From the NCBI GenBank assembly GCA_017999135.1, contig JAGOBT010000177.1:1-6808 (forward strand): a stretch of DNA of 6,808 nucleotides, in the 5' to 3' direction. The notes beneath the pieces are model-generated. The model worked only from the letters and a program-made list of their open reading frames with translations, was not told where the DNA came from and searched no databases. The DNA is from Burkholderiaceae bacterium (lineage in GTDB: Bacteria > Pseudomonadota > Gammaproteobacteria > Burkholderiales > Burkholderiaceae_C). Of the stretch, positions 1-6,555 are shown in pieces (position 1 is the first letter of the stretch; the number at the start of each line of letters is the position of its first letter). A program made the translations under genes and the position numbers.

Positions 1-1675
1 CACCGTGGCCACGCCCGACCAATGGCGCGGGCTGTGCCGGGCGCTCGATCTGCACGAACAGGCCCAGGACGAAGGCCTGGCCACGCGTGAGCTGCGCTTC
101 GCCCGGCTCGACGAAGTGGAAGCGGTGCTGTGCCAGGCCCTGGCGCGCCACAGCGCCGACGAGTGGGCCGCCATCGGCCGCCAGCACCGCGTGCCCATGG
201 TGGTGGTGCCTGACGCCGACGGCATGCTGGCGCACCCGATCTTCCAGGCCCGGCAATCGCTGGCCACGCTGGCGCATGCCGGGCAGACGCTGCAGGTGCC
301 GCGCACGCCGTTCGGCCTGACCGGCACGCCGCTGCCCACGCAGCTGGGCCCGGCCCCGGCCACCCCGGCGCTGGAGCCAGCCGCCGCCTCCACCGGCCCC
401 GCACCCGATGGCCCGCCGCTGCAGGGCATCACCATCGCCGATTTCTCGATGGGCTGGGCCGGCCCGCTGGCCGCGCGCCTGCTGGCCGACCTGGGCGCCG
501 AGGTGCTGAAGATCGAGGCCGGCCGCTACCCCGACTGGTGGCGCGGCATGAACTGGACGCCCGCCTTCATCGATGCCAAAGACTACGAACGCGCGACGAT
601 TTTTTGCGGCATGAACCGTGGCAAGCAGGGCGTCAGCCTGGACCTGACCACCCCCACCGGCCGCGACCTGGCGTTGCAACTGGTGGCCCGCGCCGACGCG
701 GTGCTGGAGAACCAGGCCGCCGGCGTGATGGCCAAGTTCGGCTTGGACTACCCCGCGCTGGCCCAGGCCCGGCCCGGCCTGGTGATGTGCTCGATGTCGG
801 CCTTCGGCACCGGCAATGCGTGGTCGGACACCCGCGCCTACGGCTCCACGCTGGAACAGGGCTCGGGCCTGCCCAGCCTGACCGGCCTGCACGGCACCGC
901 ACCCACGATGACCCACCTGGCCCATGGCGACCCGGTGGGCGGGCTCTACGGCTGCGCCGCGCTGCTGACGTCGCTGGTGCACCGACAGCGCGGTGGCGCG
1001 GGGCAGTACGCCAACCTCAGCATGGTCGAGGCCATGCTGCAGCTGGCCACGCCCGGCCTGCTGATGCACCAGGTGCAGCCCGGCGCACCGCTGCGCCGCG
1101 GCAACCGGCGCGACAGCCTGGTGCCGCACGGCTTCTACCCCGCGGCGGGCAATGACCAGTGGCTGGCGGTGTCGGTCGACAGCGCCGAGGCCTTCGGAGC
1201 GCTGGCCCGGGCCATTGGCCGCCACGACTGGGCCGACGACCCCACACTGCGCACGCTGGCCGGCCGCCAGGCGCAGGAAGACGCCATCGACGCCGCCATC
1301 GCCGCCTGGAGCCGCCAGCAGGATGCAGACACCGCCGCCGCGCTGCTGCAAGACAACGGCGTGCCGGCCGCCGCCCTGCTGCATGCCGAGCACCTGGGGC
1401 AGCAGCCGCACCTGGCCGCGGTGGACTTCTACATCGATGTCGACCGCGCGGTGTCGGGCCCGCAACGCCAGTGCGGCCTGGCCATCCGCCAGAACGGCCA
1501 CCGCCTCGGCGCGCACAGCCCGGCGCCGCTGCTGGGCGAACACAGCGCCGCGGTGCTGCAGCGCCATGCGGGCGTGACGCCGGCGCAATTCGACACGCTG
1601 GTGCAACAGGGCATCGTCAGCCTGGCGCCGCGGCCCGAGCGCAACCTGCTGGGCACGCCCGCCCCCACCCGCTGA
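1..1675 (+). CDS. CaiB/BaiF family (family III) CoA-transferase, tandem-domain, 5' truncated by window edge
   Basis: Family III CoA-transferases move CoA between carboxylic acids in the cytoplasm through an enzyme-bound aspartyl-CoA intermediate. Residues are numbered from the GTG at position 5, which is probably internal because the frame stays open to the window edge. Residues 1-110 resemble the C-terminal end of one such domain (DQW near the start, VPMVVV at 63-68). A Pro/Ala-rich linker follows at about 111-138. From 139 a complete second domain begins: AGP at 152-154, the Rossmann-like LADLGAEVLKIE at 160-171, the probable nucleophile Asp309 in HGDPVGG (equivalent to Asp169 of formyl-CoA transferase) and RGGAGQ at 329-334. 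The full gene is therefore likely a fused double-domain transferase of about 800 residues. It lies 14 bp upstream of the VOC gene, probably in one operon. The specific substrate cannot be read from the sequence. The family call is firm; the tandem architecture is inferred from half a domain. Confidence 0.9.
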   Translation, partial: TVATPDQWRGLCRALDLHEQAQDEGLATRELRFARLDEVEAVLCQALARHSADEWAAIGRQHRVPMVVVPDADGMLAHPIFQARQSLATLAHAGQTLQVPRTPFGLTGTPLPTQLGPAPATPALEPAAASTGPAPDGPPLQGITIADFSMGWAGPLAARLLADLGAEVLKIEAGRYPDWWRGMNWTPAFIDAKDYERATIFCGMNRGKQGVSLDLTTPTGRDLALQLVARADAVLENQAAGVMAKFGLDYPALAQARPGLVMCSMSAFGTGNAWSDTRAYGSTLEQGSGLPSLTGLHGTAPTMTHLAHGDPVGGLYGCAALLTSLVHRQRGGAGQYANLSMVEAMLQLATPGLLMHQVQPGAPLRRGNRRDSLVPHGFYPAAGNDQWLAVSVDSAEAFGALARAIGRHDWADDPTLRTLAGRQAQEDAIDAAIAAWSRQQDADTAAALLQDNGVPAAALLHAEHLGQQPHLAAVDFYIDVDRAVSGPQRQCGLAIRQNGHRLGAHSPAPLLGEHSAAVLQRHAGVTPAQFDTLVQQGIVSLAPRPERNLLGTPAPTR

Positions 1676-1689
1676 GCCGCCAACCGCCC

Positions 1690-2370
1690 ATGGACATCGC
1701 CAAGCCCCACCTCGACGTCGGCCTGTACACCAACGCCTGGCCCGCGGCCCGCGGCTTCTGGGAGCAGCAGGCCGGCCTGGCCTACGACCACATGGGCAAG
1801 CTGGGCGGCGGCGTGCAGCAGCACCGCTTCCATGCCAATGGCTCGATCATCAAGATCAACCATGCACGCGACCCGCTGCCGGCACTGCCGCCCGGCGGCA
1901 TCTGCGGCGTGCGGGTGGCGCGTGACGGCCTGGCCGTGCCGCTGCCGCTGGCCGACCCCGACGGCAACCGCCTGACCCTGGTTCCAACCGGCGCCGACGG
2001 CGTGACCGCCATCGCCATCGAGCTGCTGGTGCGCAACCGCGACGCGCACGACCACTTCTGGCGCCATGTCATGCAGTTCGAGCACCTGGGCCCAGGCGTC
2101 TACGGCCTGGGCGACAGCCGGGTGGTCATCGTCGGCGAGGCCAACGTGGCCCAGCCGGTGATGATGCAGGGCCCGGGCTGGCGCTACCTGACGGTGCAGA
2201 TCCGCGACTGCCGGCGTGAACATGCCGGCGTGCTGGCCCGCGGCGGCACCGAGGCCGCAGCGCCGCGGGTGCTGGGCGACACGGTGCGCTTCGCGATGGT
2301 GGCCGACCCCGACGGCAACCAGATCGAGCTGTCGGAGCGGGCGTCGCTGGTGGGCGGGCTGCGGCCGTAG
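1690..2370 (+). CDS. Two-domain VOC-superfamily (glyoxalase/dioxygenase fold) protein
   Basis: A 226-residue cytoplasmic protein made of two VOC (vicinal oxygen chelate) modules. Module 1 spans about residues 6-99, opening HLDVGLYTN and closing ADPDGNRLTL. Module 2 spans about 107-216, opening IAIELLVRN and closing ADPDGNQIEL. The repeated D-P-D-G-N-x-(L/I) ending is the usual last-strand signature of the fold. Typical members bind a divalent metal through His/Glu and act as isomerases, lyases, epimerases or extradiol dioxygenases. Glu213 sits at the usual last-strand ligand position of module 2. The matching position in module 1 is Thr96, and module 2 has no His in its first strand or in the GWRYL strand (164-167). 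It is thus not an obvious canonical extradiol dioxygenase. The ATG at 1690 is chosen because the homologous fold starts right after it; the longer open frame upstream overlaps the transferase gene. No strong Shine-Dalgarno is visible, consistent with translation following the upstream gene. Substrate unknown. Confidence 0.85.
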   Translation: MDIAKPHLDVGLYTNAWPAARGFWEQQAGLAYDHMGKLGGGVQQHRFHANGSIIKINHARDPLPALPPGGICGVRVARDGLAVPLPLADPDGNRLTLVPTGADGVTAIAIELLVRNRDAHDHFWRHVMQFEHLGPGVYGLGDSRVVIVGEANVAQPVMMQGPGWRYLTVQIRDCRREHAGVLARGGTEAAAPRVLGDTVRFAMVADPDGNQIELSERASLVGGLRP

Positions 2371-2467
2371 CCACCGGCGGCGCGGCGGCCGGGCGCCGAC
2401 CTGCCGCGTGACGCGCGCGTGACGCCGGTCCTGCCACAGTGGCCCGGCGCCACCCGGAGCCTGCACG
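2371..2467 (+). promoter_or_regulatory. Spacer before the PEP-CTERM gene with a 9-bp direct repeat and competing short inverted repeats
   Basis: The 97-bp spacer carries GCGTGACGC twice (2406-2414 and 2417-2425), an 11-bp period or about one helical turn. It also has an 11-bp palindrome GCCACAGTGGC (2433-2443), whose second arm can pair instead with GCCAC at 2449-2453. CACAGT at 2435-2440 could be a weak -10 box, but no -35 sits at 16-18 bp. No sigma-54 GG-N10-GC pair was found. No U-tract terminator for the upstream VOC gene is visible. A promoter or operator here is a guess from position and symmetry. Confidence 0.3.
2456..2459 (+). promoter_or_regulatory. Ribosome binding site of the PEP-CTERM gene
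   Basis: GGAG lies 8 nt before the ATG at 2468. It supports that start, which puts a signal peptide at the N-terminus. It follows directly after the small inverted repeat ending at 2453, so local RNA structure could affect its access. Confidence 0.6.
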
Positions 2468-4480
2468 ATGGACCACGCGACCCGACCCACCACGCCCTGG
2501 GCACATGCACGGTGGGGCTTCCGGCCCGCCCGATGGCGCGGCATCGCATCCTGCGGCCTGCCGACCCTGGCGGCGGCGCTCTCCGCCCTGCTGGGCCTGA
2601 CCCCAGCGCTGGGCCAGACCGCGTACACCAACTTCACGCTGAACGGCGGCCCGCCCTTTGTCGGCGGCGTGATGGGCACGCCGAACAGCGTGGTCTTCAA
2701 CGGCCAGACCACGCTCCACGGCGGCTCGCTCCACGTCATCAACCTGCGGATCACCGGGCCCACGACGGTCACTGCGCCCACGCCGGCCACGGCCGGTACG
2801 CTGGGTCCGGTGATCGTGCGGTCGGAAAGCCAGAACCGCGAGCCGGCGCTGACGAACGAGGGGGTGTTCACGGTGCTGGCCGGCGCCCGGCTGCAACTGG
2901 CGCAGAAGGCGATCTTCGTCAACGCGCCGGGAGCGACGCTCCGCTTGCTCAGCGACCAGGGCCTCCAGATCCGCGACACCGTTGCCGAACGCCTGCCCAC
3001 CTTCGTCAACAGTGCGGGTGCAAGCTTCGAATCGGCTGCGTTCACGCAGGTGTATGCCCATGTCGAGAACAACGGGCGGGTCACGGTGCCCGACGGCGGG
3101 TCCCTGTCACTCTGGAATGGTGGCGCCCACCACAACGCGGCCTGGCAGGGCAGCGTGCAACTGCGGGCGGCGCACGGGTTGACCGGCACGCACACGGTGA
3201 TCGGCCGCCTGGAAGCTGCCGCCGGCACGACCACGCTGGCGCCCGGCGCCACCTTGCACGTCGATCCGTCGGTGGCCGGCGTGCCCAGCGGCATCGGCGC
3301 CGCGTCGGGCAGCTTCGTCAACGCGGGCGTGATCGACTACCGCCATGCCCCAGGCGACCTGTTCGTTGGGACCAACGGCAGCTTCCTGAACCGCGGCCGG
3401 ATCCAGGGCGAGGTGGCCCTGCGCCTCGACGAGGGCACGTTCACCAACGAGGTGGATGCCGATGTCCAGTTTGCGGGGATGGGTTCGGTGGGCCAGGCCG
3501 TGCCGGGGGCCCTGCTGCGCAATGCCGGTGACCTGCAGTTCCGGTCCTCGGCACGCATTGCGCTGGCAGGAACGGTGGAGAACCAGTCCACGGGCGTGCT
3601 GACGGTCCACGGCCACATCCTGCCCTCGCCCACGGGCCCAGGCACGGTGCGCAATGCAGGCGATCTGCGCATCGCCAGCGGTGGGCACGCCACCGTCGCG
3701 CGTGTCGACCAGCTGGCCGGCAGGCTGCAGGTGTCCGGCAACCTGGTCGTCAGCCAGGGCTTGGTGAACGAGTCGGGCAGCAGCGTCGTGGTGACCGACA
3801 CCGGGCTGCTGCGGCACGCGGCACCGGGCCCGGGCACCAGCCTCACGAACCGCGGTGCGTTCCGGGTCGCGGCCGGGGGCACGGTCGAGGTCGGCACCCT
3901 GGTGCAGGAGGCCGGCACGCTGATCGTCGACGGCAGCCTGGGCAGCCTGAACGGCGGCGAACTGCTGCACCTGGGTGGTGTGCTGTCTGGCCATGGACAG
4001 ATCAACGGCGATGTCTTCACCGGTGGCGGGCCGGAGGTGGCCCGCTTCACGCCCGGGTCGAGCCCGGGCACGGTGACCATCGACGGCGCCTTCCACCTGC
4101 TGCCGAACGGCATCCTGGCGCTGGAGATCGAGAAGGACGCGGTCACCGGTCAGGTGTCCTTCGACCAGGTGCGGGCCCATGCCTTCTTCCTGGACGGCCT
4201 GGTGCAGATCCGCGTCGGCGGCAATGTCGTGCAAGACGACGTGGCGGGCCTGTCCTTCCTGGGCTGCGACCACGGCTGCAGCATCGAGTACGGCGACAAC
4301 TTCGTCGTCGCGTTCATCGATCGACCCGGCTCGGACCATGCCGCCTTCAGTGATCGGCTGGGCATCGGCACGCTGGCCCCGGCGCCCGTGCCGGAGCCGC
4401 AGGCCTGGGCGCTGATGGCGGCCGGGCTGGCGGTGCTGGGCGCTGGCCTGCGGCGGCGTCGCCGGGCCGTCCTGGCCTGA
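2468..4480 (+). CDS. Exported repetitive beta-solenoid protein with PEP-CTERM sorting signal
   Basis: A 670-residue secreted protein. The N-terminus is basic (Arg15, Arg19, Arg22, Arg24), followed by a hydrophobic stretch (about 26-45) and a plausible signal peptidase site after ALG at 47-49. The body is Gly/Val/Thr/Asn-rich with a recurring hydrophobic-x-Asn-x-Gly turn. The Asn residues fall at about 130, 152, 181, 201, 285, 308, 327, 352, 372, 396, 434 and 461, mostly 19-29 apart, as in a right-handed beta-helix. A FTPGSSPGTVTI segment at about 527-538, familiar from autotransporter-like and PEP-CTERM proteins, leads into a C-terminal beta domain. The tail is classic: PEP at 642-644, a hydrophobic span at 645-661 and Arg662-666. 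Such tails are processed by an exosortase, usually in bacteria making an exopolysaccharide. No exosortase is in this window. The specific role (adhesion, biofilm or sheath matrix) is inference; I know no named homologue. It converges on zwf. Confidence 0.9.
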   Translation: MDHATRPTTPWAHARWGFRPARWRGIASCGLPTLAAALSALLGLTPALGQTAYTNFTLNGGPPFVGGVMGTPNSVVFNGQTTLHGGSLHVINLRITGPTTVTAPTPATAGTLGPVIVRSESQNREPALTNEGVFTVLAGARLQLAQKAIFVNAPGATLRLLSDQGLQIRDTVAERLPTFVNSAGASFESAAFTQVYAHVENNGRVTVPDGGSLSLWNGGAHHNAAWQGSVQLRAAHGLTGTHTVIGRLEAAAGTTTLAPGATLHVDPSVAGVPSGIGAASGSFVNAGVIDYRHAPGDLFVGTNGSFLNRGRIQGEVALRLDEGTFTNEVDADVQFAGMGSVGQAVPGALLRNAGDLQFRSSARIALAGTVENQSTGVLTVHGHILPSPTGPGTVRNAGDLRIASGGHATVARVDQLAGRLQVSGNLVVSQGLVNESGSSVVVTDTGLLRHAAPGPGTSLTNRGAFRVAAGGTVEVGTLVQEAGTLIVDGSLGSLNGGELLHLGGVLSGHGQINGDVFTGGGPEVARFTPGSSPGTVTIDGAFHLLPNGILALEIEKDAVTGQVSFDQVRAHAFFLDGLVQIRVGGNVVQDDVAGLSFLGCDHGCSIEYGDNFVVAFIDRPGSDHAAFSDRLGIGTLAPAPVPEPQAWALMAAGLAVLGAGLRRRRRAVLA

Positions 4481-4500
4481 CGCCCGCACCTGCCGCGCGC

Positions 4501-5964
4501 TCAGCCGCCGGTGGCGTTGGGGTCCCGCCAGGCCCGCTCGAACGGCAGCCGCCAGGCATGCGGCGCGATCAGCTGGTGGATGCTCTTCGGGCCCCAGCTG
4601 CCGGCCGGGTACAGCCGCACCGGCGGCGGGTTCTCCAGCAGCAGGGTGCTGACCTGCCACAGCCGCTCGATGCCCTCGGCGGTGTTGAACAGCGTGTGGT
4701 CGCCGCGCATGGCATCCAGGATCAGGCGCTCGTACGCTTCCAGCACATCGCCGATCAGGCCGGTGTCGTGCATCGCGAACTGCAGGCTCAGCTTGTCCAG
4801 CCGCATGCCGGGGCCGGGGCGCTTGCCGTAGAAGCTCAGGCTCATCTTGCTGGCGTCGGCCAGGTCGAAGGTGAGGTGGTCGGGCCCCTGCGCGCCCACG
4901 CCGCTGCCCGGCGGAAACATACTCTTGGGCGGCTCGCGGAAGGCGATGCTGATGATGCGCTGGCCCTCGGCCATCTTCTTGCCGGTGCGCAGGAAGAACG
5001 GCACCCCCGCCCAGCGCCAGTTGTCGATGAAGCACTTCAGCGCGATGAAGGTCTCGGTCTCGCTCTCGGCGTCCACGCCCGGCTCATGCCGGTAGCCGTT
5101 GTACTGGCCGCGCACCACGTCAGCGGGCTGGATCGGCAGCATGCTGCGGAAGACCTTGTTCTTCTCCTCGCTGATGGGCTGCGGCTCCAGCGCGGTGGGC
5201 GGCTCCATCGCCATGAAGGCCAGGATCTGGAACAGGTGCGTCACCACCATGTCGCGGTAGGCGCCGGTCTGCTCGTAGAAGCCGCTGCGCTGGCCCAGGC
5301 CCAGGGTCTCGGGCACGTCGATCTGCACATGGTCGATGAAGTTGCGGTTCCAGATCGGCTCGAACAGGCCGTTGGCAAACCGGAAGGCCAGGATGTTCTG
5401 CGCCGGCTCCTTGCCCAGGAAGTGGTCGATGCGGAAGATCTGCTCCTCGCTGAACACCGTGTGCAACGCGCGGTTGAGGTGCACCGCGCTGGCCAGGTCG
5501 GTGCCGAAGGGCTTCTCCATCACGATGCGCGCGCGCTCGACCAGCCCCGCCTCGCCAAGCAGGCGCACCGCCGGCAGCGCGGCGCTGGGCGGCACGCTCA
5601 GGTAGTGCAGGCGCCGGCATTCGGTGCCCAGGCTGGCTTCGGCGGCCGCCATGGCCTTGGCCAGCGCCGGCGCGCCAGCGGCCAGCGGCACGTAGTCCAG
5701 GGTCTGCGCAAAGGCGTCCCAGTCGGCGTCGGTGATCTGGCGGGCGAAGAACTGGTCGAGCGCGCCACGGGCGATCTGGCGGAAGGCCGGCAGGTCGATG
5801 TCGTCGAGCGACACGCCGATCACCCGGCACTGCGGGATGAAGCCGGCGGTGGCCAGGTGGTACAGGCCGGGCAGCAGCTTGCGCTTGGCCAGATCCCCGG
5901 TGGCGCCGAACAGCACCACCACCTGCGGGAATCGCGGGCCCACGCCAGGCGGGATCTTGGCCAT
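4501..5964 (-). CDS. zwf: Glucose-6-phosphate 1-dehydrogenase
   Basis: Oxidises glucose 6-phosphate to 6-phosphogluconolactone with NAD(P)+ in the cytoplasm, the entry step of the oxidative pentose phosphate and Entner-Doudoroff pathways. Key motifs, numbered from the chosen ATG: dinucleotide-binding GATGDL at 20-25, EKPFG at 150-154, substrate-binding RIDHFLGKE at 178-186, and His243 in VVTHLFQ, which matches the catalytic His240 of the Leuconostoc enzyme. At 487 residues it has normal family length. The start at 5964 is preferred because GGA lies 8 nt upstream on the minus strand. An ATG two codons earlier (5970) has that GGA too close, and the farther ATG at 6015 would add 17 residues unlike the family and run through a hairpin. 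No pgl or edd gene adjoins it here, and the gene appears to be transcribed alone. No convincing -35/-10 pair was found in its leader. Confidence 0.97.
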   Translation of the reverse strand: MAKIPPGVGPRFPQVVVLFGATGDLAKRKLLPGLYHLATAGFIPQCRVIGVSLDDIDLPAFRQIARGALDQFFARQITDADWDAFAQTLDYVPLAAGAPALAKAMAAAEASLGTECRRLHYLSVPPSAALPAVRLLGEAGLVERARIVMEKPFGTDLASAVHLNRALHTVFSEEQIFRIDHFLGKEPAQNILAFRFANGLFEPIWNRNFIDHVQIDVPETLGLGQRSGFYEQTGAYRDMVVTHLFQILAFMAMEPPTALEPQPISEEKNKVFRSMLPIQPADVVRGQYNGYRHEPGVDAESETETFIALKCFIDNWRWAGVPFFLRTGKKMAEGQRIISIAFREPPKSMFPPGSGVGAQGPDHLTFDLADASKMSLSFYGKRPGPGMRLDKLSLQFAMHDTGLIGDVLEAYERLILDAMRGDHTLFNTAEGIERLWQVSTLLLENPPPVRLYPAGSWGPKSIHQLIAPHAWRLPFERAWRDPNATGG

Positions 5965-5975
5965 GTGCATGTTCC

Positions 5976-5993
5976 GTGTCAGGTTGCCGACAC
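5976..5993 (-). promoter_or_regulatory. Inverted repeat overlapping the zwf leader, possible operator
   Basis: GTGTC (5976-5980) and GACAC (5989-5993) are perfect inverted arms around 8 bp, ending 12-29 bp before the chosen zwf start and touching its Shine-Dalgarno. The position would suit a repressor site or an RNA hairpin. It does not match any operator motif I can name with confidence, and five-base arms are common by chance in GC-rich DNA. Confidence 0.25.
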
Positions 5994-5998
5994 CACAA

Positions 5999-6027
5999 GC
6001 AAGCGCCGGGCCCACCGGCGGGCTTGC
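5999..6027 (-). repeat. Hairpin in the zwf upstream region
   Basis: GCAAGC at 5999-6004 pairs with GCTTGC at 6022-6027. GCCGG at 6005-6009 pairs with CCGGC at 6015-6019. This gives 11 base pairs with a 5-nt loop and a 2-nt bulge (6020-6021). On the minus strand it is followed by TTGTGGTGT, only weakly T-rich. It may be a backup terminator behind the one at 6049-6073, or structure in the zwf 5' leader; the sequence does not decide. Confidence 0.45.
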
Positions 6028-6034
6028 ACGCAGC

Positions 6035-6073
6035 CAAGCACAACAAGACCCTGCGGGACGGCGGCCCGCAGGG
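6035..6073 (-). terminator. Intrinsic terminator of the GFA-family gene
   Basis: A perfect 9-bp stem (CCCTGCGGG at 6049-6057 with CCCGCAGGG at 6065-6073) and 7-nt loop begin 5 bp after the GFA stop codon. On the minus strand the stem is followed by TCTTGTTGTGCTTG, a T-rich run unusual for this GC-rich window. It would separate the GFA transcript from zwf. Confidence 0.75.
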
Positions 6074-6078
6074 CGGGG

Positions 6079-6483
6079 TCAGCCCGGTCGACGTTCGAAG
6101 GCAGGCAGGCCCTCGGGGATGTGGTGGAACGGCTGCTTGTCGACCGTGAAGATGGCCACCCGCGGCTGGAAGACCGATGGGTCGTCGAGCGTGCCGACCT
6201 TGAGGATGAACGACCCCGGGCGGGCGGGGGACCGCGTGCCCAGCGCCGTGCCGCAGCGCGGGCAGAAGTAGCGCGTCACCGGCCGCTCCAGGTCGCTGCG
6301 CGCAAAGGCCGATGGCTGGCCGTCGGTGAACTGGAAGCCCGACTCCTGCACCACCATCACCACGTTCGGGTTGCCGCCGGTGATGTACTGGCACTCACGG
6401 CAATGGCACTGCAGTGCGCCTTGCACCTCGCCGTCGAAGCTGTACTTGATGTCGCCGCAATAGCAACGCCCGGTGAGTCTCAT
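6079..6483 (-). CDS. GFA/CENP-V family zinc-binding protein
   Basis: A 134-residue cytoplasmic protein of the family named after glutathione-dependent formaldehyde-activating enzyme. Most members have no proven substrate, so formaldehyde activation should not be assumed. The family's zinc ligands are all visible: Cys7 and Cys9 (RCYCG), Cys26, Cys28 and Cys31 (CHCRECQ), and Cys74 and Cys77 (CPRCG), enough for the usual two zinc sites. The length is normal for a single-domain member. The ATG at 6483 is chosen because GAGGAG lies just upstream at good spacing and the family begins with a short strand before the CxC motif; the frame opens 15 codons earlier but without such a site. It has its own probable promoter and terminator, so it is likely monocistronic. 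It lies 72 bp downstream of the nrdJ-like gene on the same strand. Confidence 0.92.
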   Translation of the reverse strand: MRLTGRCYCGDIKYSFDGEVQGALQCHCRECQYITGGNPNVVMVVQESGFQFTDGQPSAFARSDLERPVTRYFCPRCGTALGTRSPARPGSFILKVGTLDDPSVFQPRVAIFTVDKQPFHHIPEGLPAFERRPG

Positions 6484-6489
6484 CGGTGT

Positions 6490-6495
6490 CTCCTC
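6490..6495 (-). promoter_or_regulatory. Strong Shine-Dalgarno of the GFA-family gene
   Basis: GAGGAG on the minus strand, 6 nt before the ATG at 6483. It is the best ribosome binding site in the window and fixes the start codon against the longer open frame to 6528. Confidence 0.8.
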
Positions 6496-6504
6496 GTCTG
6501 TGGA

Positions 6505-6522
6505 GCGGCCATCATAGGCCGC
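6505..6522 (-). promoter_or_regulatory. Probable -10 box inside an inverted repeat, GFA-gene promoter
   Basis: On the minus strand TATGAT (6511-6516) differs from TATAAT at one base and stands out as the only AT-rich hexamer in this spacer. It lies 27 bp before the start codon, leaving room for a short leader. It is flanked exactly by GCGGCC and GGCCGC (6505-6510 and 6517-6522), giving a 6-bp inverted repeat that could bind a regulator. No clear -35 hexamer is seen 16-18 bp upstream. Confidence 0.5.
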
Positions 6523-6555
6523 CCACACCGGCGGCAGGCGCGCAGGCCGGCGCGT

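Noticed and set aside
1159..1689. N-terminal extension of the VOC gene frame into the transferase gene
   Set aside because: The extension is Arg/Ala/Gly-rich shadow sequence. The VOC fold starts directly after the ATG at 1690.
2431..2467. Sigma-54 promoter before the PEP-CTERM gene
   Set aside because: Some PEP-CTERM genes are sigma-54 controlled, but no GG and GC pair at the required -24/-12 spacing is present here.
1429..3321. Long open frame on the minus strand (630 codons)
   Set aside because: It lies antisense to the transferase, VOC and PEP-CTERM genes, all with clear family motifs. Its translation is low-complexity and matches no fold I recognise; long antisense frames are expected at this GC content.
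2419..3531. Plus-strand frame overlapping the start of the PEP-CTERM gene (370 codons)
   Set aside because: It has no signal peptide or motif, whereas the overlapping frame from 2468 has a ribosome binding site, signal peptide and sorting tail.
3107..5035. Long open frame on the minus strand (642 codons)
   Set aside because: It is antisense to the PEP-CTERM gene and out of frame with zwf; its first part is a frame-shifted version of zwf. No motif supports it.
5965..6015. Longer zwf start at 6015
   Set aside because: It would add 17 residues with no family similarity and translate part of the upstream hairpin; the start at 5964 has a spaced GGA.
5120..6394. Open frame on the minus strand spanning zwf and the GFA gene (424 codons)
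   Set aside because: It is a frame-shadow of two well-supported genes and runs through the terminator between them.
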